A DNA stretch of 64,000 nt, taken from Microbacterium sp. CBA3102 (lineage in GTDB: Bacteria; Actinomycetota; Actinomycetes; Actinomycetales; Microbacteriaceae). A program made the translations under genes and the position numbers. Below, in pieces: positions 44,533 through 53,091 of this stretch; the first letter of the stretch is position 1; each line of letters begins with the position of its first letter. The stretch spans positions 3,038,001 through 3,102,000 of the forward strand of contig NZ_CP042412.1 of the NCBI RefSeq assembly GCF_007954505.1, given 5' to 3'. The notes beneath the pieces are model-generated. The model did not search any database. It had not been told where the DNA came from and was given only the letters and a program-made list of their open reading frames with translations.

Positions 44533-46014
44533 TCAGGCGCTGGATGTCAGGCCGTGGAGCATCTTCTGGATCTGCTGCTGCACCTGCGCATCCTCGACAT
44601 CGAACATCGCGTAGCTGATGCCGGCCGACTGGAGAGGTCGGTTCGGATACTTCTGATAACTGGGAAGAACGCTCAGCAGTCGCGCTGCCATCTGCGGCGC
44701 CTGCCACGTCTTCTCCGCGAAACTCGTCATGAAGATGTCGTACCGCTCCTGCGGATCCTGCCAGAGATCGAAGAGCTCGGGCACGATCGCCGTGTAGGAC
44801 GAAGGCCCGCGCCACTGATCCCGGACGTTCCAGATCGCCTTCCACTTACCGACGCGCACGGCTCCGGGGATCATCTCGGTCTCCGTCATGTAGAGCCAGT
44901 GGTCTCGCGTGGAGCCGCTCTCGCCCTTCAGAAGCGCCGATTGGTCGTAACTGTCGAAGATCGTCGGCTCCCCTTCGCGATCCTCCGTGGGGAGGTCCAC
45001 TCCCGCCAGACTCGCGAACGTCGCCATCAGGTCGAGCGATCCGACGATCTCCGAGTTGCGACGACCGGCTTCGATGGTTCCGGGCCACCAGGCGATCGCG
45101 GGGACCCGACTGCCACCCTCGTAGTCCGTGCCCTTGGTCCCGCGGTACGGCGTGTATCCGCAGTCCGGATACACGTCCTGCCAGGCACCGTTGTCGGTGG
45201 TCCACACGACGAGGGTGTCTTCGGCGATCCCGAGTTCACGGATCTTGTCCATGACGGTCCCCACACGGTGATCGAGCTCGACGAGTGAGTCGAGGAACTT
45301 CGACTTGCCCATCGAAGCCCCCTCGAAGTCCGGGTGCGGGATGTTGGGCTGGTGCAGCTTGGCGGTGTTCAGGTAGAGGAAGAACGGCTCATCGGCATTC
45401 GCATGGGCTTCGATGTAGTCGATCGCGCGATCCGTCGACTTCTCGTCGATGAACGGGATGTTCTCGGAACTCAGCTTCTCCACCTCGGTCGGTTCCTCCC
45501 CGGCCTTCCCGTCGAGCGCTCCGATGACGTTGCCCCACATCTTCATGGTGGCCTCGTCGTCGAACGGGAAGTCGGGGTTGAACGCCTTGTCGGTGTAGGT
45601 GTACGCGTTCAGGTGATAGAGAGTCGTGTTGTACATCTCGTCGAAGCCGTGCGCAGTCGGCATCGCGTAGTCCGCTTCACCCAGATGCCATTTCCCGATG
45701 TGGCACGTGGCGTAGTCGGCCTTCTTCAGCACGCTCGCCAGCGTCCACTCCGGGGCCGGCAGCCCTCCCCCGTCTCCGGGGAACGCGACCGTCGTCATCC
45801 CGCTGCGGATCGGGAGGCGGCCCGTCAGAGCGGCAGCGCGTCCGGGCGTGCAGCTCGGCTGTCCGTAGAAGGACATGAACTGCAGTCCCTCTGCGGCGAG
45901 TCGGTCGAGGTTCGGCGTCGGAGCACCGCGGTTCTCGCCGCCTCCGTAGCATCCGAGGTCGCCCCACCCGACGTCGTCGGACATGAAAAGAATGATGTTG
46001 GGCTTCTTCGCCAT
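44533..46014 (-). CDS. Arylsulfatase (type I sulfatase)
   Basis: 493-residue sulfatase hydrolysing sulfate esters. Calcium ligands Asp13 and Asp14 (FMSDDVGWGDLG) and the formylglycine site Cys55 in PSCTPGRAAALTGR are intact, so it depends on a formylglycine-generating enzyme for maturation. The C-terminal metal-binding WTTDNGAW and the conserved GKWHLG are also present. It has no signal peptide, so it acts in the cytoplasm or is released otherwise. It is a single gene flanked by terminator and rnpB; no FGE gene is in the window. The natural substrate is unknown. Confidence 0.9.
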   Translation of the reverse strand: MAKKPNIILFMSDDVGWGDLGCYGGGENRGAPTPNLDRLAAEGLQFMSFYGQPSCTPGRAAALTGRLPIRSGMTTVAFPGDGGGLPAPEWTLASVLKKADYATCHIGKWHLGEADYAMPTAHGFDEMYNTTLYHLNAYTYTDKAFNPDFPFDDEATMKMWGNVIGALDGKAGEEPTEVEKLSSENIPFIDEKSTDRAIDYIEAHANADEPFFLYLNTAKLHQPNIPHPDFEGASMGKSKFLDSLVELDHRVGTVMDKIRELGIAEDTLVVWTTDNGAWQDVYPDCGYTPYRGTKGTDYEGGSRVPAIAWWPGTIEAGRRNSEIVGSLDLMATFASLAGVDLPTEDREGEPTIFDSYDQSALLKGESGSTRDHWLYMTETEMIPGAVRVGKWKAIWNVRDQWRGPSSYTAIVPELFDLWQDPQERYDIFMTSFAEKTWQAPQMAARLLSVLPSYQKYPNRPLQSAGISYAMFDVEDAQVQQQIQKMLHGLTSSA

Positions 46015-46121
46015 GAGCTCTCCTCCGTCGTTTCGTGCGTGATGGAGGCGAACGTAGCAAGCGGCTCCTCGTGCGGGAACCGCCGCTCACCCTTTCGGGA
46101 GGAGACGATCGATACAAGCGG

Positions 46122-46486
46122 TGCGAATGGGCCGACCTGTACGCCGGGTTCTGTTCCGGGGTTCTTCGCCCCTTCGACGGTCATCTCTCTCGGCGACACG
46201 TTGCCGTGGCACTCTAGCGGTCTACCCGAGGACTCGGCGAGCCGCGTCAACATCCTCTGTCTGACCTTGCTCCGGACGAGGTTTACCTGGCGGGCCATGT
46301 CACCATGTCCCCCGGTGGTCTCTTACACCACCCTTTCACCCTTACCCCTTGCGGGGCGGTCTACTCTCTGTGGCACTTTCTCGCGGATTGCTCCGGGTGG
46401 GTGTTACCCACCGCCCTGCCCTGTGGAGCCCGGACGTTCCTCGGTGCGGTTCCCCGCAACGCGACCGTCCAGTCGACCCATTCGCA
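46122..46486 (-). ncRNA. rnpB: RNase P RNA (bacterial type A)
   Basis: About 365 nt on the minus strand. The two ends pair as helix P1: TGCGAATGGGTCG at the 5' end and CGGCCCATTCGCA at the 3' end, with one G:U. Conserved blocks follow in order: GAGGAACGTCCGGGCTCC near the 5' end, CCACAGAGAGTAGACCGCC, GGTAAGGGTGAAAGGG in the middle, and ACAGAACCCGGCGTACAGG at the 3' end. It processes the 5' ends of tRNAs with the RnpA protein. Position 46486 as 5' end also fits the upstream -10 box. Confidence 0.95.
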
Positions 46487-46491
46487 TACCC

Positions 46492-46497
46492 AGTCTA
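46492..46497 (-). promoter_or_regulatory. -10 box of rnpB
   Basis: TAGACT reads leftward and ends about 6 bases before the inferred RNA 5' end at 46486. The -35 region (CGGGAG) is weak. Confidence 0.6.
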
Positions 46498-46520
46498 CTT
46501 TCTCCCCGCGCACGCTCCCG

Positions 46521-48221
46521 CTACTTCTCGGCGGACTCGGCGATGCGCAGATCGAGGGGCACATCGATCGGGAAAGAGCCGAAGAGACGGGTGGTGGCGA
46601 CGGACGCGGCTTCCCGGACCGCCTCGGCCGCGGTCTCCGCATGCTCCTGCGGGACGTGCAGGATCACCTCGTCGTGCAGGAAGAAGGCGAGGTGCGGCAC
46701 CCGCGCGAACGGACCGGAGGCCGCGGCCGCCGTGGAAACCTCCGGGATCAGCTGCAGGCGATGACGAATCTCGGCGAGCCAGATGAGCGACCATTCCGCA
46801 GCGGTTCCCTGCACCACGAAGTTGCGCGTGAAGCGTCCCCAATCGCGTGCCCTGCGTCGGGCGAGCGCCACCACCGCCGGCTCGGCATCGGCCCCCGTCG
46901 CATCCGACTGCAGACGCATCCACTCCGTCGACGGCCGCGGCGACGAACGGCCGAGCCACGTGGACACGATTCCTCCGTCCTCACCGGTGCGTGCCGCCGC
47001 GTCGACCAACGCCATCGCGCGCGGGTACACCTTGCGCAGGCGCGGCACCAATCGTCCGCTGTCTCCCGTCGTGGCGCCGTACATCGCTCCCAGCACCGCG
47101 TACTTCGCCTCCTCCCGCGTCGCGACCGCACCGGAGTCGACGACGCCGGCGTAGAGGTCGCTCCCCCGCGCCGCGAGCGCCATCGCCTCGTCCGAAGCCA
47201 TCGCGGCGAGCATGCGGGGCTCCAGCTGCGCCACGTCGGCGACGACGAGGGTCCATCCGGGATCGGCCCGCACCGCAGGACGAAGGCTGCGAGGCAACTG
47301 CAGCGCTCCCCCGCCGGCCGACGCCCATCGTCCGGTGACCACGCCCCCGGGGATGTACACCGGACGGAACCGCCCGTCATGCACCCACTCGGCGAGCCAG
47401 GCCCAGCCATTGGCGCTCAGGAGCCGGGACAACTTCTTGTACGCGAGCAGCGGTTCGACGACCGGGTGATCGTGTTCAGCGAGCTCCCACCGACTCGTGG
47501 ACTCGACCTGCACCCCCACGCGGTGCAACGCGCGGAGCAGCTTCTGCTGGCTGTCGAGGTGAAGGGATGCGTCCCCCAAGAGGTCTCGCACGCGATCACC
47601 GAGCTCGACCATCCGGCTCGGCACGCCTCCGGCGACCGGACGGGTGCCCAGGGTCTCGGTCAGGATCGCATCGTGCACGTCCTCATCCCAGGGAAGGCCC
47701 GCGACCCGCATCTCCTCCGCGATGAGACCGCCTGCCGACTCCGCGGCGCACAGCAGAGTGAGGCGTCCGTCCGGCGCGCCAGCGATCACCCGGCGCTGCG
47801 CACGGTATTGATCGAGCGTCGAGGCGATCGGATCGTCGCCTCGCTCATCGTCGAACACATCGAACAGCGAGGGCAACGCCACGGTGGGCTCGCGACGCTC
47901 CCATTCCGGGGAGGACGGCAGCGGAGTCTCCACCGAGGACGTGTCCCGGAGGATCGCGTGGCAGAGTACCAGATCATGACTGCGCGCGATCCGCACCCCG
48001 TCGGCGAGCAGAAGCGCGTACGTCTCCACGGCCGAACGCATGATCCATCGCGGAGCGTCGGCGGCCTCGACGGACTGCACCCACGTCGCGAGATCGTCTG
48101 AGCGCAGTGGCGTGCGGCTCTGCTCTTCGTCGTCGGCATCGAGCTCGATGGCGACGTGGTCCTGCGGCCCCAGCGAGATCAGCGCGATCCGCCGTTCGAC
48201 GCCCGACGCCGGCACCGTCAT
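46521..48221 (-). CDS. PolA-family DNA polymerase without a 5'-3' exonuclease domain
   Basis: 566 residues: a diverged N-terminal 3'-5' exonuclease-like region and a C-terminal family A polymerase. Motif A is VVADVAQLEPRMLAAM (Asp metal ligand), motif B is REEAKYAVLGAMYG (O-helix Lys and Tyr-Gly) and motif C is FFLHDEVILHVP (His-Asp-Glu). The FEN-type 5' nuclease domain of true Pol I is absent, so this is a paralogue, annotated elsewhere as 'bifunctional 3'-5' exonuclease/DNA polymerase'; a true polA is expected elsewhere. Its function is unknown, perhaps repair synthesis. ATG 48221 is used; the longer frame runs into the next gene. Confidence 0.88.
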   Translation of the reverse strand: MTVPASGVERRIALISLGPQDHVAIELDADDEEQSRTPLRSDDLATWVQSVEAADAPRWIMRSAVETYALLLADGVRIARSHDLVLCHAILRDTSSVETPLPSSPEWERREPTVALPSLFDVFDDERGDDPIASTLDQYRAQRRVIAGAPDGRLTLLCAAESAGGLIAEEMRVAGLPWDEDVHDAILTETLGTRPVAGGVPSRMVELGDRVRDLLGDASLHLDSQQKLLRALHRVGVQVESTSRWELAEHDHPVVEPLLAYKKLSRLLSANGWAWLAEWVHDGRFRPVYIPGGVVTGRWASAGGGALQLPRSLRPAVRADPGWTLVVADVAQLEPRMLAAMASDEAMALAARGSDLYAGVVDSGAVATREEAKYAVLGAMYGATTGDSGRLVPRLRKVYPRAMALVDAAARTGEDGGIVSTWLGRSSPRPSTEWMRLQSDATGADAEPAVVALARRRARDWGRFTRNFVVQGTAAEWSLIWLAEIRHRLQLIPEVSTAAAASGPFARVPHLAFFLHDEVILHVPQEHAETAAEAVREAASVATTRLFGSFPIDVPLDLRIAESAEK

Positions 48222-48243
48222 GAGCGGTGCGTGCGGGCACCGC

Positions 48244-48978
48244 TCATGCGAGCCCGGACTCCTCGGTACGAACCAGGATGCAGCCGCACTCGGGGCACGA
48301 CACGACGAGGTCGTCCGCCGCACGACGGATGTCGTTCAGGTCGGTGCTGGGGAGCAGGATGCGGCAGCCTTCACAGGTTCCCCGGGTGAGCAACGCCGCG
48401 CCCGCACTGTTCGCTGCGCGGCGCGAGTACTCGGCGAGCAACTGCGGCGGCACGCTCTCGGCGACAGCCGCACGGTCGCGGGCGAGCTGACTCCCCAGAT
48501 CGGTCGCCGCCGCGACGTCGGCCTTCGCCTGGGCCGTGAGCGACGTGCCTTCGGCCGTCGTCGTCTCCAGCAGCGCCTGCTGCGCGGCGACGGAGGCCTC
48601 CGCCTCTTCGAGTCGTCCCATCACGTCGAGCTGCGCGTCTTCGAGATCGCTCTGCCGCTTGGCGAGGCTCGCCAGTTCGTGCTCGAGGGCCTGTGCGTCC
48701 TTCGGGTTCGTGGCCGTGGCCAGGCGCTCGGCATCGCGGTTCCGACGCGCCGCGACGACCGCGACGTCGGATTCGAGCCGTGTCAGTTCGGTGCGCACGT
48801 CATCGCGGGCACCGGTGAGAGCGGTCAGCTCACGGAGCTGCTCCTGACGGATGGCGACGAGTTCGGTGATGCGGCCCGCCTGACTCGGCTTCGTTCGTGC
48901 ACGCTCCGCCTGCGCGATGCGCCGATCCAGGTCGGCGATGTCGAGCAGGGTGCGCTGGTTCTCGGGGCTGGCGTTCAC
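48244..48978 (-). CDS. Coiled-coil zinc-ribbon protein (DUF164/CT398-like)
   Basis: 244 residues. Residues about 5-180 form one long antiparallel coiled coil rich in Glu, Arg, Leu and Ala. The C-terminus is a zinc ribbon with TCEGCRILL and SCPECGCIL cysteine pairs. Known members are thought to bind RNA polymerase or secretion components in other bacteria; the role here is unknown. It is 22 bases upstream of the PolA-like gene in the same direction, so they are likely co-transcribed. Confidence 0.85.
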   Translation of the reverse strand: MNASPENQRTLLDIADLDRRIAQAERARTKPSQAGRITELVAIRQEQLRELTALTGARDDVRTELTRLESDVAVVAARRNRDAERLATATNPKDAQALEHELASLAKRQSDLEDAQLDVMGRLEEAEASVAAQQALLETTTAEGTSLTAQAKADVAAATDLGSQLARDRAAVAESVPPQLLAEYSRRAANSAGAALLTRGTCEGCRILLPSTDLNDIRRAADDLVVSCPECGCILVRTEESGLA

Positions 48979-49014
48979 GCTCTCAAATCTAGTCGCTACA
49001 GCGACATCCGCCCA

Positions 49015-49437
49015 TCAGCGGACGTCTCCGTCGACGTAGAGCCACTGTCGGTCCTCGCGCACGAAGCGGCTGCGCTCGTGCAAGGAACCGCGCTCCGCAC
49101 CCTGGCGCCAGAAGGCCTCGAACTCCACGACGCCCTCCCGATCGAACGGACCACCCGCCCCGCGATCCAGGACGATCAGACGCCGCCAGTGCAGCTCCGG
49201 GTCGAACTCGATGGCGTGGGGCCTCGTCGTCGGGTGCCAGGTCCGCAACAGATGCGCGGCATCGCCGAGGCGGAACGCGGTGTAGCGGGAGCGCATGAGA
49301 CGCTCCGCGGTCGGGGCCGGTGCGCCTCGCAGCAACGGTGCGCAGCACCGTTCGAACACGTCTCCGGAGGAGCACGGGCACCGCGACGACTCGACAGCCG
49401 AAGCGTCGTCCAGCGCCGTGTCCGCGTCCTTTGTCAT
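49015..49437 (-). CDS. YchJ-family (UPF0225) protein with SEC-C-type motif
   Basis: 140 residues. The N-terminus has CPCSSGDVFERCC, a SEC-C-like cysteine cluster that binds zinc, and the body matches the NTF2-like YchJ domain with RLMRSRYTAFRLGD and ending VEFEAFWRQ. Function is unknown. ATG 49437 starts the sequence MTKDADTALDD; longer frames run antisense to the aldo/keto reductase gene. It is divergent from that gene with 42 bases between starts. Confidence 0.85.
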   Translation of the reverse strand: MTKDADTALDDASAVESSRCPCSSGDVFERCCAPLLRGAPAPTAERLMRSRYTAFRLGDAAHLLRTWHPTTRPHAIEFDPELHWRRLIVLDRGAGGPFDREGVVEFEAFWRQGAERGSLHERSRFVREDRQWLYVDGDVR

Positions 49438-49479
49438 CCCTCCAGCGTACGCTCGGGAGACACGCCCAGAAGGAGAATC

Positions 49480-50328
49480 GTGACCACTAGACCCGTCGTC
49501 CCCTCGTTCACCGCGCACAACGGCTTCGCCCTTCCGGCCATCGGCCTCGGCACCTATCGACTGAACGGCGATAGCGGAGCGGATGCCGTCGCCGGGGGCA
49601 TCGGGGCGGGCTACCGACTCATCGACACGGCTTTCAACTACGAGAATGAGGGCTCGGTCGGCCGGGGGGTCGCCGCCGCAGAGGTGGATCGCTCGGAGAT
49701 CGTCGTCACGACGAAGCTCCCCGGCCGCCACCACCCGTCCGAGAGAGCGCGCGACAGCATCGAGGAGAGCCGCTCGCGCCTGGGACTCGACGTGACGGAT
49801 CTGCACCTCATCCACTGGCCGAACCCCAGCCAGGACGAGTACGTCCAGGCGTGGGCCGCTCTGGTCGATGCACAGTCCCGTGGCGTCGTGCGGCAGATCG
49901 GCGTCTCGAACTTCCTCCCGGAACATGTGGAGCGCATCGAAGCCGAGACCGGTGTCCGTCCGGTCGTCAACCAGATCGAGGTGCACCCCTACTTCCCCCA
50001 GGAGGAGCAGCTCGCGTACCACCGGGAGAAAGGAATCCTCACGGAAGCCTGGAGCCCCCTCGGTCGCGCGAAGGCGCTGCTCGACGAGGCGGTGATCCGC
50101 GAGGTCGCCGCAGCGCACGCGATCTCTCCTGCCCAGGTCGTGCTCGCCTGGCACGTGGCACGGGGGACGGTGTCGATTCCCAAGGCCTCGACGCTGGAGC
50201 ACCAGGTCGCGAACCTCGCCGCCGCAGAAGTCGTGCTCGACGAAGGCGAGGTCACGGCCATCACCGCGCTCGGACGTCCGGACGGACGACTGTTCGACGC
50301 GGATCCCCGGACGCACGAGGAGGCCTGA
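49480..50328 (+). CDS. Aldo/keto reductase
   Basis: 282-residue NADPH-dependent (beta/alpha)8 oxidoreductase. The catalytic Asp-Tyr pair is in LIDTAFNYENE, the Lys in TTKLPGRHH and the His in HLIHWPNP; the NADP-binding IGVSNF and IPKAS follow. The natural substrate is unknown; relatives reduce 2,5-diketogluconate and other carbonyls. The start is GTG 49480 with AGGAG four bases upstream; longer frames run into the YchJ gene. It converges on the XRE-type regulator with 12 bases between stops. Confidence 0.88.
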   Translation: MTTRPVVPSFTAHNGFALPAIGLGTYRLNGDSGADAVAGGIGAGYRLIDTAFNYENEGSVGRGVAAAEVDRSEIVVTTKLPGRHHPSERARDSIEESRSRLGLDVTDLHLIHWPNPSQDEYVQAWAALVDAQSRGVVRQIGVSNFLPEHVERIEAETGVRPVVNQIEVHPYFPQEEQLAYHREKGILTEAWSPLGRAKALLDEAVIREVAAAHAISPAQVVLAWHVARGTVSIPKASTLEHQVANLAAAEVVLDEGEVTAITALGRPDGRLFDADPRTHEEA

Positions 50329-50340
50329 CCCGGCATCGCG

Positions 50341-51177
50341 TCAGACGCGCTGCGTGCCGAGCACGCGAAGGAACTCGAGCTTGCCCGCCGATTCGCTCCC
50401 GGGTGCGGCGGTGAGGACGATCAGCGCCTGCGATTCGTCCTCACTGAACAGCGCCTGGCAGTCGACCTCGATCTCCCCCAGCTCCGGGTGCACCATCACT
50501 TTGTGCTGCTCGAACCGTCGGCTCACCACGTGCGCCTCCCACAGCTCCACGAATTCCGGGCTCCGGGCTGACAGCGCCTCGACGATCTCCCCCGCCCGCG
50601 ACCGGGGACCCATCACCCCGTGTGCGGCGCGCAGAGCGCCGACGAGGGCACGAGCCTGTCGCGGGTGATCGACCTCGCGATATCGCCGCCGCTCGACGTC
50701 GGGATGGGCGAACCAGCGGTAGATGCCGCTCCGGTCGAGCCCGGTGAGTGCGGTCGAATCGCCCACGAGAGCGCGGGAGGCATCGTTCTGCACGAGAACT
50801 TCATCGAGCAGCGAGACGACGAATGCCGGGGTGTCGTGCAGCCGGTCGAGCACGCGGAGGATGCCGGGACGCACGTACTCGGTGAGGGGGGCGCGGTCCG
50901 GGGCGCTGTGTCCGCAGAGCCGGAAGAGGTAGTCGCGCTCGTCTTCGGTCAGGCGCAGAGCACGTGCCAGGGAGGAGAGGATCTGCACGCTGGGCTGGGG
51001 TCCCCGCCGCTGCTCCAGGCGCGTGTAGTAGTCCGTCGACATGGTCGCCAGCTGTGCCACCTCTTCTCTGCGCAACCCGGAGGTCCGGCGTCGAGGTCCG
51101 GCCGGAAGCCCCACGTCGGCAGGCCGCAGGGCCTCACGTCGCCGGAGCAGGAACTCGGCCAGTGCATCACGATCCAC
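50341..51177 (-). CDS. XRE-family regulator with MmyB-like ligand domain
   Basis: 278 residues. The N-terminal helix-turn-helix contains GLRREEVAQLATMSTDYYTRLEQ, followed by the MmyB-like (PAS-related) domain (about residues 105-270, IYRWFAHPDVERRRY). These regulators usually act on an adjacent divergent gene, here the SDR dehydrogenase 100 bases away. The ligand is unknown. The GTG start at 51177 coincides with the position expected for a transcription start (see the -10 feature), so the mRNA may be leaderless. Confidence 0.86.
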   Translation of the reverse strand: MDRDALAEFLLRRREALRPADVGLPAGPRRRTSGLRREEVAQLATMSTDYYTRLEQRRGPQPSVQILSSLARALRLTEDERDYLFRLCGHSAPDRAPLTEYVRPGILRVLDRLHDTPAFVVSLLDEVLVQNDASRALVGDSTALTGLDRSGIYRWFAHPDVERRRYREVDHPRQARALVGALRAAHGVMGPRSRAGEIVEALSARSPEFVELWEAHVVSRRFEQHKVMVHPELGEIEVDCQALFSEDESQALIVLTAAPGSESAGKLEFLRVLGTQRV

Positions 51178-51183
51178 CTCTGA

Positions 51184-51189
51184 AGTATC
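51184..51189 (-). promoter_or_regulatory. -10 box of the XRE regulator, leaderless start
   Basis: GATACT reads leftward. A start 6-7 bases downstream falls on or next to the GTG codon at 51177, and no good ribosome site precedes that codon. Confidence 0.45.
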
Positions 51190-51277
51190 CCCCGACGTCC
51201 GCGCAGGTTCCAGGGACCGGTGATCCCTGGATGACCGCTCTCTGGAGGGACGGTTCCGGGACGCCGAGGCTGATCGT

Positions 51278-52042
51278 ATGAACATCACCGGAAACACCAT
51301 CTTCATCCCGGGCGCGACGAGCGGCATCGGCCTCGCCCTCGCCGTGCGTCTGCATGCCCGCGGCAACACCGTGATCGTGGGAGGACGCCGCGAAGACCGG
51401 CTCACAGCCATCGCCGACGAGCATCCCGGTATCCACACGGTGCGGATCGACACGACCGACGCCGACAGCATCCATGCGGCCTCCCGAGCTGTCCTCGCAG
51501 AGCACCCCGCCCTGAACGTGCTGATCACGATGGCCGGTGTCATGCGGGCCGAGGACTGGACCACGCCCACAGGATTCCTCTCCACCGCCGAGGAGACCGT
51601 CGAGACGAACATCCTCGGGCCGATCCGGCTGATCGCCGCTTTCGTCGAGCATCTGCGCGCGCAGCCGGAAGCGACGATCATGACGGTCTCGTCCGGCCTC
51701 GCCTTCGCCCCGCTCCGCGCGACGCCGAGCTACAACGCCAGCAAGGCCGCGATCCACATGCTCAGCGAATCCCTGCGCCTGCAGCTCGAAGGGAGCAGTG
51801 TGTCGGTGCTCGAGCTGGAACCGCCGGCGGTGCGCACGCCTCTCATGCCCGGACATGAGGAGAACGAGTCCGCTATGCCGCTCAACGAGTTCATCGACGA
51901 AGTGATGGAGCTGATCGAGTCGCGGCCGAACGCCACCGAGATCCAGGTGGAACGCGTGAAATTCCTCCGCTACGGAGAGGCCCGCGGTGACTACGACCGG
52001 GTCGTCGCCACGCTGAACGCCACCGACCCGCACGGGCGCTGA
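51278..52042 (+). CDS. Short-chain dehydrogenase/reductase (DltE-like)
   Basis: 254 residues. The NAD(P) loop is PGATSGIGLAL, the catalytic Tyr and Lys are in SYNASKAAIHML, and the catalytic Ser is in TVSSGLAF. The Asn of TNILG completes the tetrad. The sequence is closest to DltE-like classical SDRs; the substrate is unknown. The gene is preceded by no strong ribosome site and is divergent from the XRE regulator, its likely controller. It ends at a 13-base hairpin shared with ldh. Confidence 0.88.
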   Translation: MNITGNTIFIPGATSGIGLALAVRLHARGNTVIVGGRREDRLTAIADEHPGIHTVRIDTTDADSIHAASRAVLAEHPALNVLITMAGVMRAEDWTTPTGFLSTAEETVETNILGPIRLIAAFVEHLRAQPEATIMTVSSGLAFAPLRATPSYNASKAAIHMLSESLRLQLEGSSVSVLELEPPAVRTPLMPGHEENESAMPLNEFIDEVMELIESRPNATEIQVERVKFLRYGEARGDYDRVVATLNATDPHGR

Positions 52043-52048
52043 GCCGAC

Positions 52049-52079
52049 GCGGGGTGCCGGTCGCGCACCGGCGCCCCGC
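52049..52079. terminator. Bidirectional hairpin between SDR and ldh
   Basis: A 13-base stem (gcggggtgccggt / accggcgccccgc, one wobble) with a 5-base loop lies between the convergent stop codons. Confidence 0.82.
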
Positions 52080-53033
52080 TCACGGGTGCAGAGACGCCGC
52101 AGCCGCCGTCAACGCGTCGGCGGACTGCCGCAGCAGCGCGAGCTCGTGGTCGGAGAACGACGTGTTGCGGATCGGGACAGCGCCCGTCGCACTGACGATC
52201 GAAGGCACCGACAGCGCGACTCCGTCGACACCGTGGAAGTCGCGCAACACCGTGCTCACGGGCATGACGGCGTGCTCGTCGTGAAGGATGGCCTCGACGA
52301 TTCGCGCACTCGACAGCCCGATGGCGTAGTTCGTCGCCCCCTTGCCGAGGATGACCTTGTAGGCGGCATCGCGCACGTCGACGGCGATCTCCTGCAACTC
52401 CTCGAGGGTGAACCGGGGGTGTCCCGGCGTCTCCCACTCGAGGATCGGCACGGTGCCGATGGTCGCCCGAGACCACAACGGGAACTCCGTGTCACCGTGC
52501 TCGCCGACGATATGGGCGTGGACACTGGCCGTCGACACGCCCGCCCTCTCGGCAAGCTTCCAGCGCAGCCGCGAGGTGTCGAGCACCGTACCGGACGCGA
52601 AGATCCGCTCCGGCGGGAGTCCGGTCTCCTCCTGAGCGATCACGGTGAGCACGTCGCACGGGTTGGTGACGATCACGTACACCGCGTTCGGTGCGACCTC
52701 GAGCAGTTCGGGCATCATGCGGCGGATGATCCCCGCATTGACCTCAGCGAGCTCGATCCGGGTCTGTCCCGGCTTCTGCTTGGCTCCCGCCGTGATCACG
52801 ACGACGTGCGAACCCGCGGCCACCGAGATGTCGCTGCCACCGACGATGTCGCTCGAACCCGTGAACTGCGTTCCGTGCGCGAGGTCGAGGACCTCCGCCT
52901 CGACCTTCTCGGTGGCGATGTCGTAGAGCGCGACATGACGCGCAGATCCGCGGATCAGTGCGGCGTAGGCGACGCTGGATCCCACGCTTCCCGCGCCGAC
53001 GACCGTGAGCTTCGAGTTCTCGATGATCTCCAT
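52080..53033 (-). CDS. ldh: L-lactate dehydrogenase
   Basis: 317-residue NAD-dependent enzyme interconverting pyruvate and L-lactate. The nucleotide loop is VVGAGSVGSS. The substrate-specificity loop contains AGAKQKPGQTR, with Gln at the position that distinguishes LDH from malate dehydrogenase (Arg there). The catalytic His lies in GEHGDTEFPLWS, and the active-site Arg in the VLDTSRLRW block. It probably supports redox balance under low oxygen or lactate use. It is a monocistronic gene. Confidence 0.93.
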   Translation of the reverse strand: MEIIENSKLTVVGAGSVGSSVAYAALIRGSARHVALYDIATEKVEAEVLDLAHGTQFTGSSDIVGGSDISVAAGSHVVVITAGAKQKPGQTRIELAEVNAGIIRRMMPELLEVAPNAVYVIVTNPCDVLTVIAQEETGLPPERIFASGTVLDTSRLRWKLAERAGVSTASVHAHIVGEHGDTEFPLWSRATIGTVPILEWETPGHPRFTLEELQEIAVDVRDAAYKVILGKGATNYAIGLSSARIVEAILHDEHAVMPVSTVLRDFHGVDGVALSVPSIVSATGAVPIRNTSFSDHELALLRQSADALTAAAASLHP

Positions 53034-53091
53034 GCGCTCAGTCTCGCAGTGCAGTGCGCCTCTCCGGCAGGGGGAACGCCGTCGGAAATGC

